64,000 nt of DNA from Methanoculleus sp. Lineage in GTDB: Archaea > Halobacteriota > Methanomicrobia > Methanomicrobiales > Methanoculleaceae. Shown here piece by piece: positions 29,908 to 39,484 of the stretch (the first letter of the stretch is position 1; each line of letters begins with the position of its first letter). The stretch is taken from contig NZ_JASEFJ010000002.1 of the NCBI RefSeq assembly GCF_030019085.1, forward strand, positions 62,001-126,000, in the 5' to 3' direction. The position numbers were made by a program, and so were the translations under genes. The notes beneath the pieces are model-generated. The model was given only the letters and a program-made list of their open reading frames with translations. It had not been told where the DNA came from and did no database searches.

Positions 29908-32266
29908 AAAAGATGACGAAGAGCGCGAATTAATAGCGACGGTCAGAAGCCTCCTCTCCCAGCCCCAGAAACTGGGTTTTGGGGAGGGGGATGCTATATC
30001 AAAGGATGGAGAGGGTAAGCCTTTCATCGACATGTGGTGGAACGAGCGCCCTGAGCCCGTAAAGGTAGAGATCCAGAAGGATGATGAGATCCGGGTAATA
30101 ATCGACAGCGTGGCAAGATCTGGAAGAGCGGCAGAACGGCGCAAAACCCCTGATGAAGACCCGATCCAGTCACTTCTCAAACGTATCGAGGGGCAGAAAA
30201 AGGTTACAATCGAGGAAAAGGTTCTCCCTTATGATGTGGATGAGGTGCCTGATGAGGTCGACAGAGATCTGGAATCGCCAGGTCTATCCCCGGTGGAGGA
30301 GGAGACGTTCCAGCCTGAACCGGAGTTCACGCCCACCGCTTCAAGCCGCCCCGTTCGCGGTGGTATACGTGATCGCATAAGGGGTTGGCGAGAGACCGAT
30401 GAATCCAGTTCATCCGAAGAGACGTTTGAGGGTGTGAAGTCGGTCGATGAACTCGGGAACCTTGCAGACCTGATCCTCCCCCGGAGTGCTACCTTCTCCA
30501 TCGATGAACTGAGCATAAACCGCAACGAGCACTCCTATGACTTTGTCGATAACGCCCGGGTAGTATCGGAGTTTGACGAATTATTCTTCCAGTCATATGC
30601 TCCATCATCTTTTGCCGCTGCCGCTGCACAGGTGGCAATCCCCAGGGAAGAGGTCCCAAAACCAAGGTTTGGACTCCTCAGGAAGCTCCCGGTACCCGGC
30701 CTCGAACAGAGGGTTGAAGACTACAATCCCCTTCTGCACGGCCCCCTCGTCGACCTCACCTTGCGCCCCTCGCCGGGGGTGGAGGAGATCGAGGTCTACC
30801 CCGTGAACGAGCCCTACGCCTACATCCGCGTGACATATGACAGTTCGACACATGAGTACACCTACAACGTCATAGAACCTGTCCTCACTCCAGGAGAGCG
30901 TGACCTCCTGGAGGAGATCAGAGAGCGCCTATTTGAGACCCTCAACATCACCTCCAGGAACCTCAGTCGCGAAGAGGCGCGCAGGGTGCTACGTGATGCG
31001 GCTAATGCCATCATCGCCGATTATGGGATTCATCTCGATCCTGTCGGCCGGGAGAAAGTCCTCTACCAGGTGGAGAAGGAGTTCCTTGGCGATGGCCTGA
31101 TCGATCCCATTATGCATGACAAGTATGTCGAGGATATCTCCTGTGATGGTGTTGGTAGCGCTATATTCGTCTACCACACGACCTATGAGTCCATGAAGAC
31201 CAATCTTGCGTACACCGATGCAGTGGACCTCGACTCCTTCGTCACGAAACTTGCACAGAGAGCGGGGAAGTATATCTCGATCGCCGAACCAATGCTTGAT
31301 GCCACGATGAACGATGGATCGCGTATCCAGATGACTCTCGGCTCGGAGGTTACCGCTCACGGTTCTACTTTCACCATCCGGAAGTTCCGGGAGGAACCGA
31401 TCACTCCAACAGACCTCATCGAGTGGCACACCTTCTCTCCCCTCGGGATCGCCTTCCTCTGGTTGGCAGTTGAGAACGGCAAGTCGTGTATCTTTGCTGG
31501 CGGGACGGCCTCCGGGAAGACCACGACTTTGAACGCCATATCGCTATTTATCCCGCCACTTGCAAAGATAGTCACCCTCGAGGACACCCGGGAATTGAAA
31601 CTACCTCACCCGAACTGGATTCCGAGTGTCACCCGTGACTCGTTCTCGCAGGACGGGCGGGGCGAGATCGATATGTATGAACTGCTTCGCGCCGCCCTCC
31701 GGCAGCGTCCGGAGTATATCCTGGTTGGCGAGGTCCGGGGTCGCGAGGCGCTGACCCTCTTTCAGGCTATGAGCACCGGTCACGTGACCTACGCGACGAT
31801 GCACGCAGACTCGGTGGCAAGTGCGGTCCACCGTCTTGAGAACCCGCCGATCAGCGTGCCCAGGAACATGCTCTCTGCGCTTGACCTGATGTCCATCCAG
31901 GTGCAGGCCCGGGTGGGCGGCCAGCGGATCCGGCGCAACAAACAACTCATCGAGATCCTGGACGTCGATCCCCGCACAAACGAACTTATCACAAACGAGG
32001 TCTTCCGGTGGCACCAGGCGACCGACGAGATCCGGTATTCTGGTAAATCTTACATCCTGGAGCAGATCATGGAAGACCGTGGCTGGAGCGAGGAGCGTAT
32101 GCGCGAGGAGCTGAAACGGCGGCAGGAAGTGCTTGAGTGGATGCGCATCAAGAAGATCAGGTACTATCAGGATGTTAGCAAGATACTGATCTCCTACTTC
32201 AGGGACCCGGAGGCGGTCATACAGCGGGTACGCGCTGACTTATATGGGGAGGGGGGTCCTGCATGA
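29900..32266 (+). CDS. Type II/IV secretion system ATPase (archaeal pilus/archaellum FlaI/TadA family)
   Basis: 788 aa from MSKKDDEE; Walker A IFAGGTASGKTTTLNAI, LVGEVRGREALTLFQAMSTGHVTYATMHAD; long charged N-terminal extension. Confidence 0.93.
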   Translation: MSKKDDEERELIATVRSLLSQPQKLGFGEGDAISKDGEGKPFIDMWWNERPEPVKVEIQKDDEIRVIIDSVARSGRAAERRKTPDEDPIQSLLKRIEGQKKVTIEEKVLPYDVDEVPDEVDRDLESPGLSPVEEETFQPEPEFTPTASSRPVRGGIRDRIRGWRETDESSSSEETFEGVKSVDELGNLADLILPRSATFSIDELSINRNEHSYDFVDNARVVSEFDELFFQSYAPSSFAAAAAQVAIPREEVPKPRFGLLRKLPVPGLEQRVEDYNPLLHGPLVDLTLRPSPGVEEIEVYPVNEPYAYIRVTYDSSTHEYTYNVIEPVLTPGERDLLEEIRERLFETLNITSRNLSREEARRVLRDAANAIIADYGIHLDPVGREKVLYQVEKEFLGDGLIDPIMHDKYVEDISCDGVGSAIFVYHTTYESMKTNLAYTDAVDLDSFVTKLAQRAGKYISIAEPMLDATMNDGSRIQMTLGSEVTAHGSTFTIRKFREEPITPTDLIEWHTFSPLGIAFLWLAVENGKSCIFAGGTASGKTTTLNAISLFIPPLAKIVTLEDTRELKLPHPNWIPSVTRDSFSQDGRGEIDMYELLRAALRQRPEYILVGEVRGREALTLFQAMSTGHVTYATMHADSVASAVHRLENPPISVPRNMLSALDLMSIQVQARVGGQRIRRNKQLIEILDVDPRTNELITNEVFRWHQATDEIRYSGKSYILEQIMEDRGWSEERMREELKRRQEVLEWMRIKKIRYYQDVSKILISYFRDPEAVIQRVRADLYGEGGPA

Positions 32267-33186
32267 ACAGTTACGAGCGTTTCTGCTTCAACCTGCTCGG
32301 CCGCAGATTAAAGGATAAACGGGCGGATTATGTAAAACTCCGCAACGATATGGTTGGGGCGCGAATGACAACGCCATTCGAGGCCTACCTTGCGACCGCA
32401 TACTTTACCTCGTTCATCGTCGGGTTGGTTGCGGCTGTTCTGATAGGGCTTCTGACATATCTCCTGCGCATCCCTGATATGATCGTATATCGTGGGGCCG
32501 TCCCGGAGTTTCTCTATGCTTTGAACGATTACAAGATGGTGCTTGGTACCATCGTCATTACGCTCATCGCTCTCATGGTATTCGGAGGGCTCACATACCT
32601 GATCTTCATCATCTACCCGGGTATACAGGCTGGCGAGCGCCGTCGGAATATCGATGCCACCCTCCCTTACGCTATAAATTATGTCACAGCCATGTCTTCG
32701 GCGGGGATCACACCCGACGAGGTCTTCCGGTCGCTTGGTCAGAGCCAGATATATGGGGAGAGCGCCGTAGAAGCACGCTACATCACCCGCGAGACCGACT
32801 TCTTCGGGAAAGACCTCCTTGGGGCCCTGCGGACGGTTGCGCAGGCGACGCCGAGTGATCGGATGCGGGAGTTCCTCCAGGGGGCGGTTGCAAGCATCTC
32901 GAGCGGGAGTAACCTGACGGAGTACTTCCGCGCCAAGGCCCATCAGTATACACTTGAGAACAACCAGCAGCAGAAGGCATTCCTGGAGACGCTCGGGTTG
33001 ATCGCGGAGTCTTACGTCACCGCGATTGTTGCTGGTATGCTCTTTTTGATCATCCTGCAATCGGTCATGACGATCCTGTCGGGCGACTCAAACCCACTCT
33101 TTCTGTACATCATCATCTACCTGCTTGTGCCCTTCGGGAGCCTGATGTTTGTCATCCTGATCAGTTCAATGACGCCGGAGGTGTGA
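32263..33186 (+). CDS. Type II secretion system F (T2SSF) family membrane protein 1
   Basis: 307 aa; polytopic; INYVTAMSSAGITPDEVFRSLGQSQIYGESAVEARYI; overlaps ATPase gene by 4 nt. Confidence 0.88.
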   Translation: MNSYERFCFNLLGRRLKDKRADYVKLRNDMVGARMTTPFEAYLATAYFTSFIVGLVAAVLIGLLTYLLRIPDMIVYRGAVPEFLYALNDYKMVLGTIVITLIALMVFGGLTYLIFIIYPGIQAGERRRNIDATLPYAINYVTAMSSAGITPDEVFRSLGQSQIYGESAVEARYITRETDFFGKDLLGALRTVAQATPSDRMREFLQGAVASISSGSNLTEYFRAKAHQYTLENNQQQKAFLETLGLIAESYVTAIVAGMLFLIILQSVMTILSGDSNPLFLYIIIYLLVPFGSLMFVILISSMTPEV

Positions 33187-33187
33187 T

Positions 33188-34237
33188 ATGGGATTTAAAG
33201 ACCTTTTTGACGATCTTTTGAATCGAAACCGGCCGCAGCCGTTTGATATGCCTGAGGAGATACCTCAGTCCGATCCGCTCGTTGTGCGGGACGAGGAGAT
33301 CTTTAGGGGGATCCGGCGACGACGGAAGTACCAGGAAGGGTTCTACCACTTCCTCAAACATCCGCTCCGGGTGATGATGGATGACCCCTACACAGTCCTC
33401 TTCATATCCGTTCCTGCGGCTCTCCTCCTCTTCATCGGTGGATTTTTAAGCATAGTGACGTCTTACGGTATGTCGGCAATCTTCGGGACGACCATGCTTG
33501 ATGATGTCGCTGTATTCGCGATACTGATTGCTATCGTGCCTCTTGCCATACTCGATCTCAAGGAATCGATGCGCGTATCGAGCGTCGAGGCCTCCCTCCC
33601 GAACTTCTTTCGGGATGTGGCCGGGATGAACGATTCAGGGATGACGCTCCCGCATGCCATCCATATAGTCTCGGAAGGCGATTATGGGGCACTCACACCC
33701 CATATCCACAAACTCGATACTGAGATGTCCTGGGGTGTCCCGTTTGTGGAGGCCATTCGCAGGTTTGGGAAGGCCGTGAACACCCCGCTTGCGGAGCGGA
33801 GTGCCGAACTGATCGCTCAAGCGAGTTCAGCGGGCGGCGATGTCAGTGGGGTGCTGCGGGCGGCTGCGCACGACGCCTATGAGTTCTTCAACCTGAAATC
33901 GGAGCGAAAGACAGGAATGATGATCTACATGATCATCGTCCTTATGTCGTTCTTTGTCTTCCTCTTTGTCATCGCGGTGCTCTCAGGCACTTTCCTCGCT
34001 ACGATGGCAGAGGCGGGAAAGACTGTTGCGGCCTCAGGATCAACGTCCGCCCAGTCGTTCATGGGTAGTGTGGATATCTTCCTCTACAACCGCGTCTTCT
34101 GCCATGCGGCGCTTATCCAGGGGTTCTTCTCGGGGCTTGCGGCAGGTGTAATGGGCGAAGGCCGGGTGGTCTCAGGGCTGAAGTATTCGGCGCTGATGGT
34201 GCTGATTGCCTGGGTTGCGTTCCGCTTCTTCCTCTGA
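33188..34237 (+). CDS. Type II secretion system F (T2SSF) family membrane protein 2
   Basis: 349 aa; LPNFFRDVAGMNDSGMTLPHAIHIVSEGDYGALTPHIHKLDTEMSWGVPFVEAIRRFG; TM segments. Confidence 0.88.
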   Translation: MGFKDLFDDLLNRNRPQPFDMPEEIPQSDPLVVRDEEIFRGIRRRRKYQEGFYHFLKHPLRVMMDDPYTVLFISVPAALLLFIGGFLSIVTSYGMSAIFGTTMLDDVAVFAILIAIVPLAILDLKESMRVSSVEASLPNFFRDVAGMNDSGMTLPHAIHIVSEGDYGALTPHIHKLDTEMSWGVPFVEAIRRFGKAVNTPLAERSAELIAQASSAGGDVSGVLRAAAHDAYEFFNLKSERKTGMMIYMIIVLMSFFVFLFVIAVLSGTFLATMAEAGKTVAASGSTSAQSFMGSVDIFLYNRVFCHAALIQGFFSGLAAGVMGEGRVVSGLKYSALMVLIAWVAFRFFL

Positions 34238-34422
34238 AGTGGCAGGGACGCGCTGTTCTTCTTTTTGATCTGGCTCGACCCCTTAAAATGCGGAGATCTG
34301 TTTCAGAACGCAATCGATGGCCTCTTCAGATATCGGTTTTTCCCATCTTCAGAGGTAGGCGCTCTTCCTGAATCTCCGGGAATAATGTCAATCATTTGCT
34401 GGAAATGCAGAAAAAAATAGTC

Positions 34423-35895
34423 TCATCTGGTGAAATAGGTCAGGATTGCATTCATATCAATATGCGCCTCAAAGTGACGGGCCAGGTCATCGTATGCTGT
34501 GGATGCGCCCAGTGTGCCCCCGTCTCCCTCCGCCAGAGGCTCAAACGGCAGCCCCCGACGTTCCGAGAGATAGGCGAGGAGGGCGTTTACAGCACCGGGG
34601 TTCTGGAAGAGCCCGTGCATGTATGTTCCGAAGACCAGGCCGTCGGGTGTCGCAGCACCCTCACCGGCAAACGCCTCGGGCAGTCCCCGCCGTTCGGTCT
34701 CGCCCATGTGGATCTCGTAGCCTTCAACCTCTCCCATGGCCTGGAGTATGGGGCCAGGACCTGTCGCCTGCCTTCTTACCTGCACCGTCGTCTTGCGGTA
34801 CCCGGCAAAGGCCGTGACAACGTCGAGGAGCCCAAAACCTGGATACTCGGCGGCGTCGCCGCCAGCCTCGATGCCGGTATCGATGATCCGACTCCCGAGC
34901 ATCTGGTATCCTCCACAGATCCCTATAATCGGGACACCCCGTTCCCTGGAAAGCCTGAGTTCATTCTCCACTCCCTCCTTGCGAAGGACGTTGAGATCCT
35001 CAACGGTGTTCTTCGTCCCTGGGAGGATGATGCAGTCATAGCCGGCAAGCGATCTCCCGGGCGTGATATACTCCACCAAAGCGTGCCTCTCTAAAAGCTC
35101 GAAGTCGGTGAAGTTTGAGATCCGTGGGAGTCGGATGACTGCGATCCTGATCGCTTTTTGTGCCACGCCGGATCGCCGCTCGCCGATCGAGAGGGAGTCC
35201 TCGCTCGGAATACGGATATCTGTATAGGGCACCACACCGAGGACCGGCACACCGGTGAGTTCTTCGAGTATGGTAACACCCGATTCAAATAGTGTGGGAT
35301 CGCCCCGGAACTTGTTGATGATAACACCCTTTACAAGCGATCGGATCTCTTCAGGCAGGAGGGCAAGCGTGCCATAGACCTGGGCGAAGACACCGCCCCG
35401 CTCTATATCTGCAACCAGGACAATAGGGATACGAAGCGCCGTGGCGAGCCTTATGTTTGCAATGTCGCGGTCATACAGGTTCACCTCAGCCGCCCCTCCG
35501 GCACCCTCCACCACCACGTTCCCGAACCGTCTCTGCAACCGATCGAAAGCGGCAACGGCCTCTGCAAGAAGTTTGTCGGTCTCCATATAGTAGTCCCGGA
35601 TCCGCACGTCCTTGTAAGGTCGGCCGAGCAGCACCACCTGTGAGACCGCCTCCCCCTTCGGTTTAAGGAGGATCGGGTTCATATCGACCTCTGGCTCGAC
35701 CCCGGCAGCGAAGGCCTGGGCGGCCTGAGCAATCCCGATCTCACTCCCGTCGGCGGTGACGTAGGAGTTGAGGCTCATGTTCTGGGATTTGAAAGGTGCA
35801 ACCGGGATCCCGCGTCGATAGAGCGCACGGCAGAGTGCTGCAACAGTCGCACTCTTGCCGACGTGGGAGGCGGTTCCGAGCACGATAAGAGACAT
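34423..35895 (-). CDS. cobQ: Cobyric acid synthase
   Basis: [59 protein letters not shown] glutaminase domain; longer start at 35916 also possible. Confidence 0.93.
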   Translation of the reverse strand: MSLIVLGTASHVGKSATVAALCRALYRRGIPVAPFKSQNMSLNSYVTADGSEIGIAQAAQAFAAGVEPEVDMNPILLKPKGEAVSQVVLLGRPYKDVRIRDYYMETDKLLAEAVAAFDRLQRRFGNVVVEGAGGAAEVNLYDRDIANIRLATALRIPIVLVADIERGGVFAQVYGTLALLPEEIRSLVKGVIINKFRGDPTLFESGVTILEELTGVPVLGVVPYTDIRIPSEDSLSIGERRSGVAQKAIRIAVIRLPRISNFTDFELLERHALVEYITPGRSLAGYDCIILPGTKNTVEDLNVLRKEGVENELRLSRERGVPIIGICGGYQMLGSRIIDTGIEAGGDAAEYPGFGLLDVVTAFAGYRKTTVQVRRQATGPGPILQAMGEVEGYEIHMGETERRGLPEAFAGEGAATPDGLVFGTYMHGLFQNPGAVNALLAYLSERRGLPFEPLAEGDGGTLGASTAYDDLARHFEAHIDMNAILTYFTR

Positions 35896-35920
35896 CGCAA
35901 CAAAAGAGTTGGACACGACG

Positions 35921-35930
35921 GATTATTAAG
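35921..35930. promoter_or_regulatory. AT-rich TATA-like element shared by cobQ (-) and nrdJ (+)
   Basis: GATTATTAAG, about 30 nt from cobQ ATG at 35895 and about 29 nt from nrdJ ATG at 35954. Confidence 0.4.
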
Positions 35931-35941
35931 GGCGGGGTTGT

Positions 35942-37600
35942 ATGAAGGATAATATGGAACTCACTCCAGCAGCCCGTCTCCTCCTGGAACGACGCTACCT
36001 CCTCCCCGGCGAGACGCCTGAGGGTCTTTTCTGGCGTGTCGCCTCCGCTGTTGGCGGGACGGAACGGTCGCGAGAGTTCTTCTCCCTCCTCTCAGATCTT
36101 CTCTTCCTCCCGAACTCGCCAACCCTTATGAACGCCGGGACGCCTGGAGGGCAGCTCTCTGCCTGCTTTGTCCTCCCTGTGGAGGACTCGATCGAGGGGA
36201 TCTTTGCGACCCTCGCTAACATGGCTCTCATCCACCAGTCCGGTGGTGGCACGGGCTTCTCGTTCTCACGCCTCAGGCCACGTGGTGACGTCGTAAACGG
36301 TGTGAGGGGCGCCGCAACCGGCCCGGTCTCGTTCATGCGGGTCTTCGATGCAGCTACGGGGGCAGTCCGCCAGGGCGGGCGGAGGAGAGGGGCAAACATG
36401 GGCGTTCTCGCCGCCTCTCATCCGGACATTGAGGAGTTTGTCACCTGCAAACGTGAGGGCGGGCTTACAAACTTCAACATCTCGGTCGGTGTCGATGAGC
36501 GGTTCTTCAAGTGCCTTGAGGAGGGCCGCGACTATGACCTGGTCAACCCGCGCGACGGCAGCATATGGAAGAGTATCGACGCCAGGTTGCTCTGGCTTCT
36601 CATTGCGGAGTCAGCGTGGATATCAGGTGAACCGGGGGTGCTCTTCCTCGATGAGATCAACCGGCGGAACACCACGCCGCATCTGGGCCTCATCGAGGCG
36701 ACCAACCCATGCGGTGAGCAGCCGCTCTACCCTTACGAGAGTTGCAACCTGGGGAGCATTAACCTGGCCAGGTGTATCAGGAAGAACGAGATCGATGAGG
36801 ACCTGCTGGTCAGGGTGGTCAGGTGCGGTGTCGACTTCCTCGATGCGGTCATAGACGTTAACCATTTTCCCATCTCCCTGATCCGCGAGAAGACTCTGGC
36901 TACCCGGAAGATCGGTCTTGGTCTGATGGGGTTTGCAGAAGCACTCATACGTCTCGGTATCCCCTACGAGTCGGAGGAAGCGCTCAGGTTCGCCGAGAAC
37001 CTGATGGAGAAGATTCAGACCACGGCGCGGGAGCGCTCCGAGGAACTTGGCAGGGAGAAAGGCTCGTTTCCGCTGATCGATGGATCGGTATTCCGGGGGG
37101 ATATGCGGAACGCAACAGTCACGACCATCGCCCCAACGGGGTCGATCCATCTGATAGCCGGGACGACGAGCGGTATAGAACCGGTCTTCTCTTTTGCCTA
37201 CGAGCGGACGATCGACGGCCAGGCAGTCAGTATAGTAAGTGATCTCGTCACCAAGTCCCTGCCCAGGACTTCCGGTGGAAAGGACGTGGTCGAACACGTC
37301 CGCCGCCATGGCACGGTCAGCGGTCTTCCTCTGGACGACCATACCCTTGAACTCTTCAAGACGGCCCTTGAGATCACCCCCGAGCACCACGTCAGGATGC
37401 AGGCCGCATTCCAGAAGCACGTGGACAACGCCGTCTCGAAGACTGTGAACCTCCCTGAGCGCGCAACTGTGGCGGAGATCGGCCACATCTATTCCCTTGC
37501 TCATGACCTCCACTGTAAAGGCATTACAGTCTATCGTTATCGTAGCAGACCTGACCAGGTGCTATCACTCGGGTGTGACGTATGCCAGATCGACGGATGA
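35942..37600 (+). CDS. nrdJ: Adenosylcobalamin-dependent (class II) ribonucleotide reductase
   Basis: 552 aa; NSPTLMNAG, NPCGEQPLYPYESCNLGSINL, ATVTTIAPTGSIHLIAGTTSGIEPVF, C-terminal CDVC; ATG at 35954 also possible. Confidence 0.92.
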   Translation: MKDNMELTPAARLLLERRYLLPGETPEGLFWRVASAVGGTERSREFFSLLSDLLFLPNSPTLMNAGTPGGQLSACFVLPVEDSIEGIFATLANMALIHQSGGGTGFSFSRLRPRGDVVNGVRGAATGPVSFMRVFDAATGAVRQGGRRRGANMGVLAASHPDIEEFVTCKREGGLTNFNISVGVDERFFKCLEEGRDYDLVNPRDGSIWKSIDARLLWLLIAESAWISGEPGVLFLDEINRRNTTPHLGLIEATNPCGEQPLYPYESCNLGSINLARCIRKNEIDEDLLVRVVRCGVDFLDAVIDVNHFPISLIREKTLATRKIGLGLMGFAEALIRLGIPYESEEALRFAENLMEKIQTTARERSEELGREKGSFPLIDGSVFRGDMRNATVTTIAPTGSIHLIAGTTSGIEPVFSFAYERTIDGQAVSIVSDLVTKSLPRTSGGKDVVEHVRRHGTVSGLPLDDHTLELFKTALEITPEHHVRMQAAFQKHVDNAVSKTVNLPERATVAEIGHIYSLAHDLHCKGITVYRYRSRPDQVLSLGCDVCQIDG

Positions 37601-37608
37601 CCATGCCA

Positions 37609-37620
37609 AATAATATATAA
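37609..37620 (+). promoter_or_regulatory. TATA-like element upstream of the aIF1/SUI1 gene
   Basis: aAATAATATATAA about 23-34 nt upstream of ATG at 37643. Confidence 0.45.
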
Positions 37621-37642
37621 CGAGAGCTGAAAGGTACATGCA

Positions 37643-37948
37643 ATGAACGGTGGGATCTGTCCGACATGCGGACTGCCAAAAGAACTGTGCATCTGTGAGG
37701 AAGTAGCAAAGGAACAACAGAGAATTACTGTAAAGATCAATAAACGTCGGTATGGAAAAGAGGTCACAGTCATCGAGGGCCTCGACCCGTATGATATCGA
37801 TCTCGAAGACCTCTCAAAGTTCCTGAAGGCAAAACTGGCCTGTGGTGGTACGGTCAAGGACTCCTCGATCGAACTGCAGGGCAACCATCGCGAACGGGTG
37901 AAGGCCCTGCTCGCGCAGAAAGGGTATAACCTGGAAAATATCAGTTGA
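37643..37948 (+). CDS. SUI1 family translation initiation factor (aIF1)
   Basis: 101 aa; [43 protein letters not shown]...[22 protein letters not shown]. Confidence 0.93.
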   Translation: MNGGICPTCGLPKELCICEEVAKEQQRITVKINKRRYGKEVTVIEGLDPYDIDLEDLSKFLKAKLACGGTVKDSSIELQGNHRERVKALLAQKGYNLENIS

Positions 37949-37978
37949 TCGGGTGTTCTCAATAGAGGACATTACTAC

Positions 37979-37986
37979 TTTTTTTT
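37979..37986 (+). terminator. T8 tract downstream of aIF1
   Basis: actacTTTTTTTTgtgag about 30 nt after the stop codon. Confidence 0.4.
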
Positions 37987-38060
37987 GTGAGAGTTGCTAT
38001 ACGGGTAGCAGACAGTATAATCAGCAAAGAGGTTGAATAGTCCGGGGTGTTGACGGAACC

Positions 38061-38396
38061 ATGGTGATGAGATGTTCGTTTGCACTCGATCCCGATCTGA
38101 TGGAGCGGATCGATCAGTTCGCAAGGGAGCATTCGCTTGACAGAAACGAGGCTATTCTGGAGTTGATCGAGGCCGGCCTCTCCTGCAAGGATGCTGGAGA
38201 GACTCCAGTGCGGCAGCCACGCTCTTTTGAAGAGTTTAATCGGCTCCAGCAGGAACTTGAGGAGGTCAAGAACGCTCTTGCTGAACTCAAGAAGGAGGTC
38301 CGACTGGTTCATCACACGATCGAGACCGACTGGAACCGTGAGACGAAAGGTGTTCCTTTCCAGACGAAACACCCCTGGGAGTTCTGGCGTAAATGA
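38061..38396 (+). CDS. Ribbon-helix-helix (CopG-like) DNA-binding protein with coiled-coil tail
   Basis: 111 aa; MVMRCSFALDPDLMERIDQFAREHSLDRNEAILELIEAGL then heptad-like helix. Confidence 0.7.
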   Translation: MVMRCSFALDPDLMERIDQFAREHSLDRNEAILELIEAGLSCKDAGETPVRQPRSFEEFNRLQQELEEVKNALAELKKEVRLVHHTIETDWNRETKGVPFQTKHPWEFWRK

Positions 38397-38400
38397 TCCG

Positions 38401-38664
38401 CTAGCTTATGATGTTTGCTATGCTGCGGAAGCCTTCGCCCGTGTGGTCATCGCAGAGGATCGCCTCGACCTTTGACATATCGATATCGGGTGCGTCCCGG
38501 CAGAGACTGCAGTAAGCCCGCGCCGGTGATGGCAGTTCTCTTCCTCCGATCACGACCCGTGAGGAGTGAACGCAGAGGCCGCATCTCTCAACGGGAACCG
38601 CCTTATTTTGCGTACACGTGACGCGCCCTCTGATGACGGGAAGGCGACGCTCATGCTCACTCAT
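38401..38664 (-). CDS. Hypothetical cysteine-rich small protein
   Basis: 87 aa; CGLC and CSLC pairs; overlaps the next gene by 8 nt. Confidence 0.5.
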   Translation of the reverse strand: MSEHERRLPVIRGRVTCTQNKAVPVERCGLCVHSSRVVIGGRELPSPARAYCSLCRDAPDIDMSKVEAILCDDHTGEGFRSIANIIS

Positions 38665-39154
38665 AGACCTCTACCTGATAGCCTGCACGGCCGAGGATCG
38701 CGGCAACCTCCTTTTTCCAGAGGTCATCGTCGTCGATCGCAAGCGGTGCTACTGCCTCCTCCCAGCACCGGCGCAGGGCAAAATCCTCCGTGACAAGGCT
38801 TCTCCTGCCCTTCACTTTTCCTGCCTCCTCTCCGGAGGAGTCGTAGATTCGCATGGTGCAGCAGATGTAAGACCTGCAGATCTCTGGACGGGTGTTGTGG
38901 ATGGTGCAGATATACTTCCCTGCACTACCGGGCATGGGCCGCAGGAATGGGCACCAGGAAGGGTGTGCGTCTTTCTCCGAGGTGTCCCTGAAAGCATCGA
39001 GAAACCGCTCCTCGACGCGGGCGCGGAACGTCCCGCCAACGATCTTCTGCCGACAGAGATACTCACGGCTGTTCAGTCTCCTCTCGATCTCGATGAGAGC
39101 GTCTCCGGCGTTCATACAGCACTTGCCGCAGAGCCTGCACTCAAACTCTGTCAT
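38657..39154 (-). CDS. YkgJ family cysteine cluster protein
   Basis: 165 aa; FECRLCGKCCMNAGDALIEI, CPFLRPMPGSAGKYICTIHNTRPEICRSYIC. Confidence 0.85.
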   Translation of the reverse strand: MTEFECRLCGKCCMNAGDALIEIERRLNSREYLCRQKIVGGTFRARVEERFLDAFRDTSEKDAHPSWCPFLRPMPGSAGKYICTIHNTRPEICRSYICCTMRIYDSSGEEAGKVKGRRSLVTEDFALRRCWEEAVAPLAIDDDDLWKKEVAAILGRAGYQVEVYE

Positions 39155-39484
39155 TCAAGATGAGTCTCTTGCGCAGGATGGGATAAAGATTCGGAAACCG
39201 CCGGGCATTTGGCGGGAGGTCATAAGACAAATACCTTCAAACCTGGACAGAATAAGAGAGCGGTTGTTTATAGTAATCTCTATCTTGCATTTTCTGCGGC
39301 ATTCTGGCGGTTGTGCCGCAACCTGAGTTTTACTGGTTTGATAGTCTTTGCGCATACTGCCCGGGAGAGATGATCAGTATTACAGACCCTTGACTCAATG
39401 GCTTCTAACGTGGGAGAGGCGGTGATAAACTCCTGCCGATTCGATCTCAATAGGGTTAAATCAATACGCACACAATGGAGTGGC

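Noticed and set aside
36623-37513. 296-aa minus-strand ORF
   Set aside because: Antisense to nrdJ core motifs
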